From NCBI GenBank assembly GCA_024364805.1, contig CM044495.1:47561330-47598281 (forward strand): a stretch of 36,952 nt of DNA, read 5' to 3'. A model generated the notes under the pieces. That model worked only from the letters and a program-made list of their open reading frames with translations. It was not told the DNA's origin and made no database searches. The DNA comes from Euprymna scolopes (Eukaryota; Mollusca; Cephalopoda; Sepiida; Sepiolidae). Within the stretch, counting starts at the first letter, position 1. Each line of letters opens with the position of its first letter. Made by a program: the position numbers and the translations under genes. Shown piece by piece: positions 1 through 11,164 of this stretch.

Positions 1-401
1 TTCTTTGTCAACCTGTTCTGACTTTCCATTTTTATCAAATCCATCTTTGTTTTGTCTTTCACCCCAATTAAAATCAGAGCATATCTTTTTGGCAATCAGA
101 ATTAATTATCAATTAATATTAATCAGATTGCAATCAACTTTCCAAAGAGAAACCAGGAGACTGGACGTCAATTTCAAGACTTCTTTAAATAATCGAATTC
201 CTTTCAGTCAGACAAAAGTGTCAAGTTCCGAACTATTTTGGGATATCTTTATGACTTCATAAATGAAGAAAGCTTTTAAGAAATAACTCTAATTAGAACT
301 TGACCGACACATTTTAATCTCGAAGACGGTATTCGTCTGAAAACTAAACAGAAACTCTGACTTAAAATACATTTAATAAATTATATATACTAATGAGTAT
401 A
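1..401. other. AT-rich stretch, nothing recognised
   Basis: No coding similarity, tRNA, terminal repeats or microsatellite seen. The 85-residue open frame near the start has no recognisable domain and is probably chance. Confidence 0.5.
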
Positions 402-640
402 TACTTATCAAGGCTATAAACTGCTTGAGGATAAAGGTAAATTAGGTGGATGGAGTCTTAGTTGAACGACGACGAATATTATGAAAGGATTGAAAATAAT
501 TAATATTTAAAAAGTTGGTTAATTATAAGGATGGTTAATGACAAATAGATACTGACATTGGATTAGAATAGAAACATGTTGCAATCTTCAGGAAAGCAAA
601 CTCATGCTAATGTGTTTAAACTTTAATATATAACTAATGA
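402..640 (-). mobile_element. LINE family A, 3' end fragment
   Basis: The stretch begins with a copy of the family A 3' end motif (TTATCAAGGC, then a GAGGATAAAGG block) also seen at 20.03, 23.55, 30.05 and 33.29 kb. It continues with a diverged version of the segment that in better copies encodes the end of the reverse transcriptase protein (ACATTGGA block near 557). The fragment is antisense to the window, strongly diverged and non-coding. Assignment rests on collinear short matches to the other copies, so the left boundary is firmer than the right one. Confidence 0.4.
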
Positions 641-1009
641 GAATTTGACAGAGACATTCCTTAGGCTGTATAAACATTAACTTATTCTCCCCAACTTCCG
701 GCCCTGTGTCACATCTGGTATTAAAAAAGAAGTAAACACCCAGCCCTTTGCCTTTTAGCTAGTAGCAAAGAAATACGTTGTCTCTTATTGCAATACAACA
801 CAGTTCCGCTCAGATCATGCTTTCTTCCAATGCTACGAACTTCGTTTGTTCTGGCAGCATGTCAATGAGATGATGACTCATATCAATCCGGAGCATCTTC
901 TGCAACAAAAAGCATCCGATATAATCGACAGTGTCGGGCTGGTGTAGACAACGAGAGAAAGATGGTATTTCTCGCAATCGTGGATATAAGAGGAATGGTT
1001 GTGTGGTCG

Positions 1010-1509
1010 TCGCATCAGAGAGATGACCAAGGATTTGAGTTTTTGCTGATCAAGATCGGATCGCTATATTTAAGCGCCAATTGAAAGTCAAAGTGGTAGA
1101 GTCTGTCCTTGTTTACGGTGCTACAGTCTGGACACTCACCAAAAGATTGGAATGAAAACTAGACGACGCATACACACCTATGCTACAAAGAGTATTAAAT
1201 ATATCTTGGCAAAATCATCCCACCAAGCAGCAACTTTATGGCAACCTGCCTGCCATATCTAATAACAACAGGGAGGGACGCCTACGATTTGCCGGTCACT
1301 GTCTTAAGAGCAAGCATGAATTGGTGAGTGATGTATTGCTATGGACTCCACGACACGGATGCGCAAGCAAAGGACCACCTAGATCCACGTACATCCAGCA
1401 GATAACACACGACGCCAACTGGGAACCTGAAGATTTGAGGCAGCTGATGAAAGAGAGGAAACTCTGGAGAGGAAGAGTCACATTGGTCCGGGCAAGGAGC
1501 CCGTCCTGA
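1010..1509 (+). pseudogene. LINE reverse transcriptase C-terminus, truncated
   Basis: Translation from about 1046 to the stop at 1507-1509 gives the end of a non-LTR retrotransposon polyprotein. A VESVLVYGATVWTLTKRLE segment is followed by a MLQRVLN block, then LRFAGHC, a LLWTPRH-type block, and a tail ending WRGRVTLVRARSPS. This order (YG..WTLT, ML..LN.SW, RLRFAGHC, WTPRHG, WR.RV.L.R) is characteristic of the region after the RT domain in LINEs common in molluscs and cnidarians. The catalytic RT motifs and endonuclease are absent, so the copy is 5' truncated, as is usual for LINEs. One in-frame TGA lies just after TLTKRLE, and the remaining 109 codons are open. Upstream sequence to about 840 may belong to it but is too diverged to read. 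Clade not settled; the short 3' region with a trinucleotide tail would suit RTE-type elements. Confidence 0.8.
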
Positions 1510-1517
1510 TGATGACG

Positions 1518-1547
<30 letters not shown>
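1507..1547 (+). repeat. (GAT)n microsatellite, LINE 3' tail
   Basis: An imperfect (GAT)n/(ATG)n run starts at the LINE stop codon with essentially no 3' UTR between. A short trinucleotide repeat at this place fits a retrotransposon 3' tail rather than an unrelated microsatellite. Confidence 0.75.
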
Positions 1548-1548
<1 letters not shown>

Positions 1549-1550
1549 AG

Positions 1551-2689
1551 TATAAAATCAGCTCTGAATGGAAGAGATTACATTTCTCGGATATCAAAAA
1601 TAGTGCATACAAAGAACGAGTTTGTATGCGCTAAAAAGGAATCAAGTATAAGTACATGTTCCCTGTCTAAGCATGGTACACGTAGTTCCAGATCCTATGA
1701 GATCCTTGCCGTTCAGATAAGTTTAGATTTTTAGCTAGTCGAGTGAATGACTTACTCTCATCTGGCAAGAGAAATTTTTCAAGATGCCCACTTTTATTTA
1801 TTTATTTTTTATTTTTTTTTTGCTCTCAGCATCTCCATTAACATTTATTTCGGACGGGCATGGCCATTCTCCATTTTATTTTTTCTCCACTTAAATACCA
1901 CTTCCATTTAGAAAGTGTTGCTTGTTTTCGGTTCTGAACAAACCGGAAATCAGTGAACTGTCTATTATTAAGAAAAGGTAAGGAAGGTCTTTTTAATAGA
2001 TTTTTTTTAGTTTTTTCTTCAATTCCATGTTATTGTAATGATTTTTCGTATATAAATATGATTTTCACAAATAAAATTGCCAACATATTTGGAGATATCT
2101 TGAGAAGGATGACTCTCAGAGTAATTGTGGTATTGTGGTGACAAAGATGATTGTAGTGTAGAGTAGGATAAACATCACGAGGATGACTAATAACACTCAT
2201 TTTCTACATCTTTTGGTGTTCCTTTTGCTTAATTTGTATAGAATGCCCGTTTTTTTTTTCATATTTTCATCAAATAAATATTGAAAACTGTAATATTTGT
2301 CCTTATACTCCACTTCATTTTTTTCTGTCATGTAAATGAAAAATCTTTCCAGACTGAGGCAATTCTTATTTTTGTCCCAATCCAGAATAGTCTATTTCCA
2401 GATGTTTGATTTTTCCCCACATTAAACACTGGCCTTATGTCAAACTCTGCCCTTGTGGAAAGAAACTGAATAGAGACAATACTGTGTGATTTTTACCGCC
2501 TTTTCTCGAACACAGACAAGCTTAGGCACAGTTTTGAAAAGCCATCACATTCTGACTTACAAAAATGCCTGAATAAACCCGTCTGCACCTTCCGTTTGCA
2601 ATAAAGTAACCCCCTTCTCAAAGAGACGGTAAGGTCCATGAAGGTGTATAACAGAAGGCGTACAGTGGCTATACGCAAATATCAAGCCG
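1551..2689. other. No gene found
   Basis: AT-rich sequence with homopolymer T runs near 1800 and 2250. Short open frames of about 60 codons at 1953-2141 and 2493-2678 show no family resemblance. No transposon termini seen. Confidence 0.5.
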
Positions 2690-2937
2690 TGTGCAGAATG
2701 ACATCACAGTAAGGAAAAATAAATAAATAAAAATATAAAAAGGATAGAGAGAGCACGGCAAAGAAGACGCTCACATTCGAGATGTGGATGACGTCACAGT
2801 TGTAATGTGAAGTTACACACGGCAAGAAAATGAGGAAATAAATGTAAAAAAAAAAAAAAGGAGTCGAGTTATTACTTGTTCGATGTACTTTGCTGCAACA
2901 TGTTCGGTCTACGTGTGTAAACGTGTGTAACGTTACA
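2690..2937 (+). mobile_element. Possible old LTR-like fragment
   Basis: Collinear short matches link this stretch to 18105-18358: an AATAAA-rich block, an AAAAAGGA block, a GAGGAAATAAATGT block and a terminal AACGTTACA. Two diverged copies with repeated polyadenylation-type signals and a common ...GTTACA end would fit the 3' part of a solo LTR of a Gypsy-like element. There is no coding sequence, primer-binding site or matching partner LTR, so the family call is a guess. Confidence 0.2.
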
Positions 2938-4705
2938 GGTGGATCTCCTAAGAATTAACTGAACCATACCTGAGCCGCAAAGCAGTAAAGATATTTTCGG
3001 ATTGAATGTCAAAGCCGTATCCTTGTGCTATACTTAATGGACACATCTCAAAGTAGAAATAAATCGGTAAAACATAATGTGTGTGTGTTCAAATTAATAT
3101 TAATCCTATACACCTTGCTACTTATCGAAAAGCATAAATATATAAACAAGGATAAAATCATGAATATGTAATAAAAGAAAAGAAAGTCTTCTAGATCTTT
3201 ATGTAGCAACATGACAAATTATGGCTGATATATTCTATGACCTGCTTCTGTAATAGGATTCATCAGTTCTTTGATTTTTTTTAAAGTACCAAAGTCTTGC
3301 AGGCTTTTGCTGTTTTTTCCATTTTGTTTTCTCTTTTGTTCTTTCTGCAAAAAAAAATGGAAAATTGATTCCATGTGCTGCGCTCGGAATGACATGCGCA
3401 TGCTTTTGCAAAGTTGGACTTTTTTTTCTTTATTATCTTTTTAGAAAATGTTTTATTTTTTATCAGTTTTGTTTTGGAAATAATTTGGCATTTCCTTAAG
3501 CTTGGGTTCCTCTGAATAGCCTGCTAAAATAGTTGCTGCCGTATACAGTGGCGCTTGAACGTTTGTAACTTGTCGCACACTTCTAAACAAAAAGCACAAT
3601 TTGTACACAATAGAAGGTTACACTATTTTACCTTCCATGATTTGTTTTTCTGTTTGCATGGCTCAACAAGGAACCACATGAAGATTGTCGACATCTTGAC
3701 TGACAGTGCTCAACGAAACAAGAGTCCTTAGTCTGTATTGCTGTCAATTTCACTAAACTGAAAATTCATTGAATATTAAAAAAATAACATAACTTTTTAA
3801 ATATAACATGAATTTTGATGAAATTTTAGGATTTATCTCATCTTAATACAGTCCTTGGATGGTGTAATTTTCAGCTTTTTATAACTTATATTTACTGAAA
3901 TATTAATTCTTTTGTAATCTGCAATAAAGCGATGGACACAGTTTATTGCCAATTCTCATTCATTTATCTGTATTTATCAACTCTATTTTGCCTTCCCTCC
4001 ACACTGACTGTGCAGAATCCAGCGACGTTCAGAGAAGAGTCCTAGGGGTGCCCAAACACCAGCCCCCTTTACTCCTAAAAGGGCCCTTTCCAGATTAATG
4101 TAAGCATGTGCCCCAACCGCAATGGTGTTCGTTATTATATTTTTGCCGTTTTTTTTTTTTGGCACTGGAACAACTTATCTGAAAATGTTCTCTGCACGCC
4201 ACTAGAGAGATCTGATGAACTACAGTTAAACCGTGGGAAATTGATATCGGAACTGGAAGAAGGATGAGGTTACTTTTGTTTCGCCTCTTACTTTCTGCTG
4301 GATCTAGCCTGGAGCAGACATGCTCGATAGTCAGAAAGCACCTCCAGTTCTATATCCCGTTAAGACCAAGAGAAACATGATGGGGAGTATTATAAGAAGA
4401 ATTGACTTAAGAGAAAGAGGGATAAAGATCTGTACAGAAATAAGTTACTTTAGGAGTCAATCTTTCAAGGCCGTTTTATGCATACTAGCATGTAAAACAG
4501 CCTTTAAACCGATAATGATATCTTTTTCTGGATAAATTATATCTTTTTCTATATTTATTTGATTTCTCTAATGATCAGGGCAAAATAGTTGCTGCTTATT
4601 ATGCAAACTAAGTTTGACACAAGAATATTTAAAGATTTAAATGGTTTCCATTCACAACATATTTACTCTTTGTATCATTTGAATTATAGTTCTCATTTTT
4701 GGAAC
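2938..4705. other. No gene found
   Basis: No RNA gene, transposon end or credible coding region seen. A locally GC-richer block at 4030-4130 is not repeated elsewhere in the window. Confidence 0.5.
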
Positions 4706-4995
4706 ACTTCATTTAATCATGGAGGGTGGGGAAGCTCATCCTTGTTCTGTTAGTCAAGTAGACGTCTTAATTATTTTCTAATTGTAGTCTTAGTATCGCC
4801 CACGTCATCCTTCAACCTTCAGAAAACTCACTTTACTTTTACTTAGTACTTATATCTGTTGTTAGTTCTGTTTGAAAATTCCGTACAATTTCCCTGAATT
4901 CTGCAAGCTGCAACTGAAGAAGGTTAGACGCTACATCAACCGAAACAGTGTGAGAATAATCAGTATTAAGACGGTAACAAATCCAAATTACCAAT
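4706..4995 (+). mobile_element. SINE-like repeat with hammerhead-core-like hairpin, copy E
   Basis: The left part (TTGTTCTGTTAGTCA near 4743-4757) matches 30.98-31.02 kb. The right part contains the conserved motif: CTGAAGA at 4914-4920, an unpaired A, GGTTA at 4922-4926, a ten-base loop ending TACAT, CAACC at 4937-4941 and GAAAC at 4942-4946. Four of the five stem pairs form here. The fourth pair is T-A, where copy A has C-G, and the fifth is mismatched. Upstream AAAATTCCGT and downstream ATCCAAA blocks are shared with the other copies. No tRNA-like head is clear in this copy, so calling it a SINE is inference from size, copy number and lack of coding. Confidence 0.6.
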
Positions 4996-5264
4996 TAATT
5001 CATTCATTTATTCAATTTATTAAAGGTCCCCTAAAAATATGTCCGGTAAATTATGCATTATGGAGGGATTTACGTCTTTAAGAAGTTTAGAAATGCATTG
5101 GATTTTGACTCACATTTTCAGTTAAGCTGTAAATAGAGATATTTTCACCAGAATGTATATGCTAATATGACATTACGAATAAATATGCAAATTTAAGTTA
5201 CCGGTTCAAATAAAGTGCTGTCACTAGCGGGAAGTAGTTGCGGCAGTATAAACTTGTTTAAATA

Positions 5265-5600
5265 ATTCTCTTGCAGTGTTAGTATTATAATAGTCATTCA
5301 AGTGGTGTCCTGCCTGGTACATGCATTGACGGCTAAGGCTCTCCATCTATCTTTCTTCTTCGAGGCCTTTGTGAATTCATTGTTGCTCATCATTTTTTAA
5401 TGTTTATCAGGAGTTGAGACTGTCAATGTTTATCGCTATCGTCTGCTTCTTCTACCTATGATCTTTCCCATTCTTCTTGGTTGGTTGGAGGAGAGCAGTT
5501 TGATGACGATCAGGTGCCACCTGTCTATCTTGGTAATCCTTACCGAGCGAAGTGTTCTGATTCAGAACCCTATTCACGCAGTTTCTCCAAAAAATAAAGA
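5265..5600 (-). pseudogene. LINE family B RT C-terminal remnant
   Basis: Read on the minus strand, the stretch from 5600 down to 5270 is collinear with 29537-29833: an AATAGGGTTCTGAATC block, a GGTAGAAGAAGC block, an ATGATGAGCAACAA block, then codons reading KKDRWRALAVNACTRQDTT. The motif RWRA(I/L)A.NAC at the end of the frame resembles the final residues of a LINE polyprotein family whose tails read like RGRQRKT...D(R/K)WR.M.AN. Upstream parts are out of frame and decayed. The catalytic RT region is absent. The right boundary coincides with the left boundary of the other copy, consistent with two 5'-truncated insertions or one shared repeat consensus. Confidence 0.7.
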
Positions 5601-6260
5601 AATTATTAATACTTATTTCAAATGATTGTGAAACATTAACTCTTTGTCATTGTTTTTAGAGGAGAGGGAACATTTAAATGATAAACGAATAATTTTTTTT
5701 TTCAAAATATATTAATTATATTGATGAATCCTCATTCCCGTTATCTTCACTATTTAATATGCCAGTTCACTAGACGAACATGGAGAGGCACCCAGCTGTT
5801 CTCAGACTAAAAAATCCTGTCTCAACGGAAATAAGACAAAACATCTATTGTTTCATACTCTCCTTCACTGTGATACTGCTCTAGGATTGACAGCAGAGAA
5901 AGACAATGCCGCTTGCCAATAAACTGAGCAGGTGGCACCCTCGACTGATGCTTTACCGGTTTGCTAAGTGAATAAGTTTATGTTATCTGAACACTTTGGT
6001 CAAGACCCACTGGCTCCAATTGTGATTGATGCTTTGCAAGCCGACAACCATCATTAACGGTTATTTTATGCAAAACACAATGCCTATTGTAAATGAATGA
6101 CTCCATGAACGCAAACTACAATTTTATCTTTGGCTGGAGGGAAATAAGCGTTTCAAGAGAATAAATAAACAGAATAGAATTGATTGGCTTGAACTCGATT
6201 TGGCAACAACAGAGTTTAGACTTCTCCCCTCTTTAACACACCGTGCACATACATATATAT
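5601..6260. other. No gene found
   Basis: No coding, RNA or transposon signature recognised. A short (TA)-rich run at 6250-6270 precedes the next repeat. Confidence 0.5.
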
Positions 6261-6270
6261 ACATATATAT

Positions 6271-6450
6271 TAATGGAGATCGCTTCAGATAATGCATGAA
6301 GCCACTTGATGTAAGAAAAAAAATAAATATCATTTCAAGGTCAAAACTAGACAATAATAGGTGTTATATTGAAAGAAAACGGCAACTTTTCCCCCTTCGT
6401 CAGAAACATTATTCATGGAATGTGAGAACTAAAGGACAGCATATGGAAAG
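6271..6450. repeat. Dispersed repeat R3, first copy
   Basis: A segment of about 180 bp collinear with 31411-31590. Shared blocks include GCATGAAG.CACTTGATGTAAG near 6292-6312, a GAAAAC.GCAA block, a CCCTT.TGTCAG.AACAT-like block and a GAATGTGA block. No tRNA-like promoter, terminal inverted repeat or coding frame. Class unknown. Confidence 0.6.
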
Positions 6451-6949
6451 CAAGAGTTGCGAGGCTGCAGAAACCTTAACCCAAGCTCCATTTTCTACTC
6501 TCCATAAGTGATACATTTTTCTTAGATATTAATCTAATGAAACTCCAGTGTTTATTAAATAGTGCTTATAACGAAAAAGAGCTGTATTATTGTATAATTT
6601 TATTTATTTATAAAAACATTATATAATTTTACTTATTTATAAAAACATTATTGGCTACATATATTTCAGCTATGATATTGTTTGAAATCTATCTTCCACA
6701 AGCCTTCAAATCAATTAAAGCTTTTTCTATACAACAATGTTTGCAGAAATAAAGAAATTGATACGATATATATATAATTAGGTATGCAGATATTGTTATA
6801 GATTTCTATGTATAAGATCTACTTCTAAACTGATTAACAGATCATTATGAATTTTGGAACTCAGCTATTAGGCATAGGGTTGCTAATGCAAGCTATATTT
6901 CGATTAATTTAGTTTTATGCAAAGAGGTAACAGAGAGTAAAAGCCGTTC
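6451..6949. other. No gene found
   Basis: Contains a short local duplication near 6595-6650 (TATTTATAAAAACATTAT unit twice). Otherwise featureless AT-rich sequence. Confidence 0.5.
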
Positions 6950-7075
6950 GTGAACATTCAGATATCGTGAAAGTTTGGCGAGGGGGGCATAGATTGAATC
7001 TCGGGTGAGCAGTTGCCATGAAGATAACGATAAAACAGAGACAGGCTCGCAACGTACATTTACAAGGTCACAATT
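6950..7075 (-). pseudogene. LINE family A, RT C-terminal fragment
   Basis: On the minus strand the codons read SVLSLSSWQLLTRDS, then LAKLS, matching the LSLFYRYFHG...LAKLS-type region seen at 15.03, 20.40 and 24.50 kb. In + orientation the block GTGAAAGTTTGGCGAGG at 6967 is almost identical to the reverse complement of 15.08 kb. Only about 120 bp remain and the frame is shifted. Confidence 0.6.
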
Positions 7076-7950
7076 CTCTAAGGTATAGAGTATTGTTGTC
7101 ATACTCTTAGACAGGACTCAAAAACGAGTTTCAAATCTAACAGGTCCTGCACTGTCGACCAAGCTTCAACTTCTGTCCCATCACTGCGATATTGCATCCC
7201 TTTAATTGAGTGTGCTCTGATGAACATATAACACTTGTGCCCTTTCAACATAGATATTCCCAAATAACTCAACAAATAGCAAATTCAGACTCCTTCACTG
7301 TTGATGTCCGAAGATGAAGGAAAAACTTTTACTGTAACAGTTTCTTCCCTCGAACTGCATGTTCCAATATTTTTGATATAATTGTGGGGTACGATCCTTG
7401 AAAGTTGGGAAATTCTATTTATAAACGCTGCCCGTAGGAACAAACGAATCAAATTGAACCAATTTCTGCTATCAACCAATCAGAAACCAGAATTGCTCCA
7501 TAAAAATTGAATCTGTTAGCATGCCAGCACATAATTTTCTTGTGTCAACACGAGAAGGGTCTTTTGCTTTTTATAATTTTTTATAAAGTCCAGCACCAGT
7601 ACAGAAAGGCTACCCATTTAAAAATCATCTCCAGGACTTGTATAGAATAGCCCATCGGAAACTCTTTTGAAAATAAACATGGCTTGCAATTCAATACTTT
7701 GTAATTCCTTCCCTGTTTTGTGCTAACCTGGAGGAGTATAAATATACTGTGAATAGAGATTTCCTTGCTCCCCCTCCCCCACAGACTCTGTAAAATATGA
7801 TCCTAAATAACGTCCAAGTGCCAATAGATTGTGGAATGTGAAAAAAATTTTAAAAATATTATATAAATCAACATTTCAATCCTTTAGTTTATTGATTAAT
7901 TTACTTTGTAGCAATTCATGTTTAGTTTTTACTAAAGTCGCACCAATTAT
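7076..7950. other. No gene found
   Basis: A 30-bp block at 7154-7183 (CGACCAAGCTTCAACTTCTG) is similar to 34097-34126, but the parent element is unknown. The 64-codon minus frame at 7285-7479 has no recognisable domain. Confidence 0.45.
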
Positions 7951-7957
7951 ACTGACT

Positions 7958-8140
7958 CAAAGGCAACTCGAGGATAAGGGTTAATGAGTGTCATGTGAAC
8001 AATTAGAAAACACCGTGATTATTGGTAATGATTATGGAAATTTGAGAGAATCTATTATTTAAGAGGGTGATTTAACAAGAATTTGTTTACATTTAACTTG
8101 AAAACGATCATGTTGTAGCCAGCTGTGAGGCAACTTGTTG
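7958..8140 (-). mobile_element. LINE family A, 3' end fragment
   Basis: Contains the family A 3' blocks: ACTCGAGGATAAGGGTTAATG at 7967, a TGGAAATTTGA block, AAGAGGGTGATTTAACAAGAA near 8060 and TTTACATTTAACTTGAA near 8087. These are the reverse complement of the end of the RT frame (FKSNVNKFLMN...) plus the short 3' UTR seen intact at 20.1 kb. Antisense, not coding. It abuts the Helitron that starts near 8175. Confidence 0.65.
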
Positions 8141-8174
8141 GTATTGCGTATAAATCTTTATCAATGCCTAACAT

Positions 8175-8690
8175 ATGTCTCCGGCCTTGCCCGGTATTAA
8201 AAGTAATGTAAAATTCCTTATAAAAAAATGAAGTAAAAACCGGAAAGAAACTGGAATATATGCATACGAGTATTATGTTTTTTTTCTAAACAGTTCTTTT
8301 CTTCAAAGTAAAAAAAGAAAAGGCTCGAGCTGAGATCGAAACCAAAACCTAAAGACAGTGAGTCAAGTACAATTAGGCCAGTATGCAAGGATGTTTAAAA
8401 GTGTTTTCAAACCTACTTATTCTTAACAAAGAAATTGTCATATGAATGATCCGTGCATGCGCAGTCGTGAAACAGTTGACAAACAGATAAAACTCCGATT
8501 ACCCCAAATACCAATTTTTCAATTTTGATCCTTTAGCAGCCCGTTTTCTTTAGGATGAAAACCTATTAAATGTTTTTCAACATGTCTGAATACCCTATAA
8601 CGATATTTAAAGTCTGTGGGTCAAAAATTCGTTCAGTATGTAGGTTTAGAGTTGTCCTCACATACCCACCTTCTCACTATTTAATATAGA
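8175..8690 (-). mobile_element. Non-autonomous Helitron, copy H4
   Basis: Collinear with the three elements at 25.44-26.98 kb. On its own (minus) strand it begins TCTATATTAAATAGTGAG at 8690, next to a host A at 8691 on the minus strand, and ends near the GC-rich CCGGGCAAGGCCGG hairpin at 8181-8194. The terminal CTAG is not preserved here. It carries no Rep/helicase coding. Internally it has a tRNA-like stretch (about 8335-8395 on the minus strand) with a TGGCCTAATTG A-box-like motif and a GGTTTCGATCTC B-box-like motif. Helitron assignment rests on the 5' TC, the 3' hairpin and the better preserved ends of the other copies. Confidence 0.7.
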
Positions 8691-9543
8691 TTACTACATT
8701 CTAAACCTCATATGTGATTCACTGGAAAGGGGTTGAATATTAAAAGTACTAAAATAAAAACATGTGCTTGTACTCAAGGAAGAACATCTCCATTTCTTCT
8801 CTCTAATAAGATAATGAACCTCATACTGTATACCACTCCATCGACTCACCTTCCACATATATTTATCAGTTGAAACTATACCCAAGCCAATATTCAATGA
8901 TAAAATATAATTATGACATTTAAACGGATTAAAACATAACCTCTTGGGGCAGGCATTTTCAGTCCATAATGAGGCTCGCCAGGTCAGCGTTTCTATGGCT
9001 AGTAAACCGGTAGCATTGTCCAAGGGAAATTAGTTTACAGCTAACCAGACTGGCTAATAACACATCCGTTCCGACCTACAACCCTCCCTTCCTACATCCT
9101 CATCATTCCTCAGCTTCTGATGACCTCAATTGTTTGCCATCACACAGATCCTGATTAGGTTCTAATGCAATTATAGCAAATTGCAAAAACAACGACTTTT
9201 GAACTTCAAGTGTTCATAGCTATCAGTCAATAATAAAATTATTCCTGTTATTGATATTCTTCTTCTACTTATTAATACTAATGTTACTAACTTTACGTAT
9301 ATCACATTGAAAAAAACAAACAAAAAAAACTATTTATTATATTGTGTCGTCCAACCCCCATCGTGTATTTTCGAACAAAGCCATTTCAGGGAAAACATTA
9401 TTACATACTTACGTGTCATATCGAAATTAGGATAAATTCAAAAAATTACGAAACATCATTTAGTAGAAGGCATGCTAGAGCTAATTTTCGAGAATGAGTA
9501 AGACGGCCGACTTGAAAGCAGTTATCTCCCCCTGATTTCCAAC
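8691..9543. other. No gene found
   Basis: A 109-codon minus-strand frame at 8694-9023 has no recognisable domain and includes AT-rich filler. No repeats matched elsewhere in the window. Confidence 0.5.
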
Positions 9544-9551
9544 ATCTAAAG

Positions 9552-9953
9552 CAGTGTTCTCAACATTTTTGTTTACTCACGGACCCCTTTTCCCTTCTTT
9601 TTATCTCGGTGGGCCCCTTGATAACTATTGGTCATAAGACAATCTTCTATTTTTCACTAATATAAATTTTGAGGTTTTAATAATCAAAGAAATATTATAT
9701 AATGAAGCTTTATTTTTAAATGAAAACTAATTTAATGGGGTAAACCTGGGAAATAGAAATATTATAGTTGAAATAACTTGAATGATTGAAAAAACAAAAA
9801 CTGTACAAAATTACAGTAGAAATGAAATTTTTACTAATAAAAACTATTCTGAGTTGGTTTTCTCCATGGGCCACCAAAATATCGTTGCGGGCCCCCATTT
9901 TGTTATGTTTTGCCTGTGGATCCCCAGAAATATTCCACGGTTGAGAACCCCTG
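9552..9953. mobile_element. hAT-type MITE with perfect 8-bp TSD
   Basis: The element starts CAGTGTTCTCAAC at 9552 and ends GTTGAGAACCCCTG at 9953, giving imperfect terminal inverted repeats (CAGTG-TTCTCAAC against CAGGGGTTCTCAAC). It is flanked by identical 8-bp copies ATCTAAAG at 9544-9551 and 9954-9961. An 8-bp target duplication and CAG...CTG ends are hallmarks of hAT transposons. Subterminal blocks are also inverted (GGACCCC/GGGCCCC on one side, GGGCCCCC and GGATCCCC on the other). At 402 bp with no transposase it is non-autonomous. The intact duplication says it has not moved since insertion. Confidence 0.92.
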
Positions 9954-9961
9954 ATCTAAAG

Positions 9962-10391
9962 GGTTAATTACAACTTAAAAACAATCTGTTTCTTCTTTTA
10001 ATTATTTTTCCTCTGGACCATTTTTCGTAATTTTTGAAATTTATACTAATTCGTAAGTCCGTAATAATCTCTTTTCTCTGAAATGCATTTTTTCGAAGAC
10101 ACACTATAGTCAAGTTGCACCAAACTTAGACATTTTTAAAATGTTATGAATGAATATTATTTATTTATTTTTTAGAAAGCCAAATGATAGAATTTCTTAT
10201 CTTGATAAGAAATGAAATTAGCTTTCGTCCCGGTCGGGGTTTTATCAAGCGATTTCGTTTTATTAATCATTTGTTCCCCCTTGGAGACGTAAAAATCTCT
10301 CTAGGTAATATTCCATGGAGTTGTTAAATTAACAGTTTTAAGGGTTGTCAAGTGCAACACGCGACAATCTTAGAAGAAATACATTGTCTAT
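9962..10391. other. No gene found
   Basis: AT-rich sequence with no recognisable signal apart from short direct TTATTTATT runs. Confidence 0.5.
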
Positions 10392-10649
10392 TTTTCGATG
10401 CCAAAGAACGACTTTTTGAATTAATTTTTTTGTTTGTTTGTTTTTGCTTAAGATTTTATTTCCCATTGCTGCTAATGATAAATGTTTATTGATATTAAAC
10501 GATCAGTAAAACTTAAATCACGTGTGTTGTTACGTTTACGAAAATATATACACACATCAGATCACAAAAATCGGAAGACGAAAAAATTAAAAAGCAAGTC
10601 TATTGATAGATATTTAAAGATTAAAAAAAAAAAGAAAAAAGAATTGATA

Positions 10650-11164
10650 TTAGGTTGGTACAAAAATAATGTGTTTTTATCAGATACAATCAATCACCTG
10701 ACCTCAACTTAATTAAAAAATCTGTGGCAAAAGTTGTAGTTGATTGTACAAAAGAGAGACCCGATAAATCGGACATAACTTAAACGAATTTGCCAAGAAA
10801 AGTGAGATAAAATGCCAGTTAACATTTGTAACAATCTTGTAAGGAAGTATCCCAAACGTTTGGAAGCTGTTATTGCGAGTAAATGCCATATTACTAAAAA
10901 CTAATACTATTTTTTCTTTGTGTTGAAGACTTTTTGAACCCTAGATATGACATTTATGTAATTATCTAATGAATGCGTGATTATATATGATTTTTGATTC
11001 GAGATTTGTATTTATCATACAAAAATACATTAGAATAGCATTTTGTATATGTTTTTTTGTTTTCGTGTAATAAAAATGAATTAAGTTCTAGCTTTGAATC
11101 GGATAATTATTGCCCCCACTGTATGTATACGTAAAAAAACTACATGATTTTTGCATCAACCTAA
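10650..11164 (+). mobile_element. Mariner-like element, internally deleted, TA target
   Basis: Terminal inverted repeats of about 25-30 bp: TTAGGTTGGTACAAAAATAA at the left and the reverse complement of TTAGGTTGATGCAAAAATCA at the right. Both resemble mariner ends of the TTAGGTTGGTGCAAAA type. TA dinucleotides flank both sides (10648-10649 and 11165-11166), as for Tc1/mariner insertion. The element is 515 bp and keeps only the transposase C-terminal region, so most of the gene was deleted. It sits inside a hAT-like MITE. Confidence 0.85.
10688..10904 (+). pseudogene. Tc1/mariner transposase C-terminus, degenerate
   Basis: Codons from about 10688 read NQSPDLNLI. After a one-base shift in an A run they read KNLWQK and continue to PKRLEAVIASKCHITKN with a TAA at 10902-10904. 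SPDLN.IENLW is the family signature around the third catalytic residue of Tc1-like DDE/D transposases, and P.RL.AVI...G..TKY is the usual C-terminus. Here the glutamate of the IEN motif reads as lysine, and three in-frame stops lie between NLWQK and the end. The N-terminal helix-turn-helix and first two catalytic residues are gone. It lies between the element's inverted repeats in the expected orientation, so it is the element's own gene, long dead. Confidence 0.85.
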
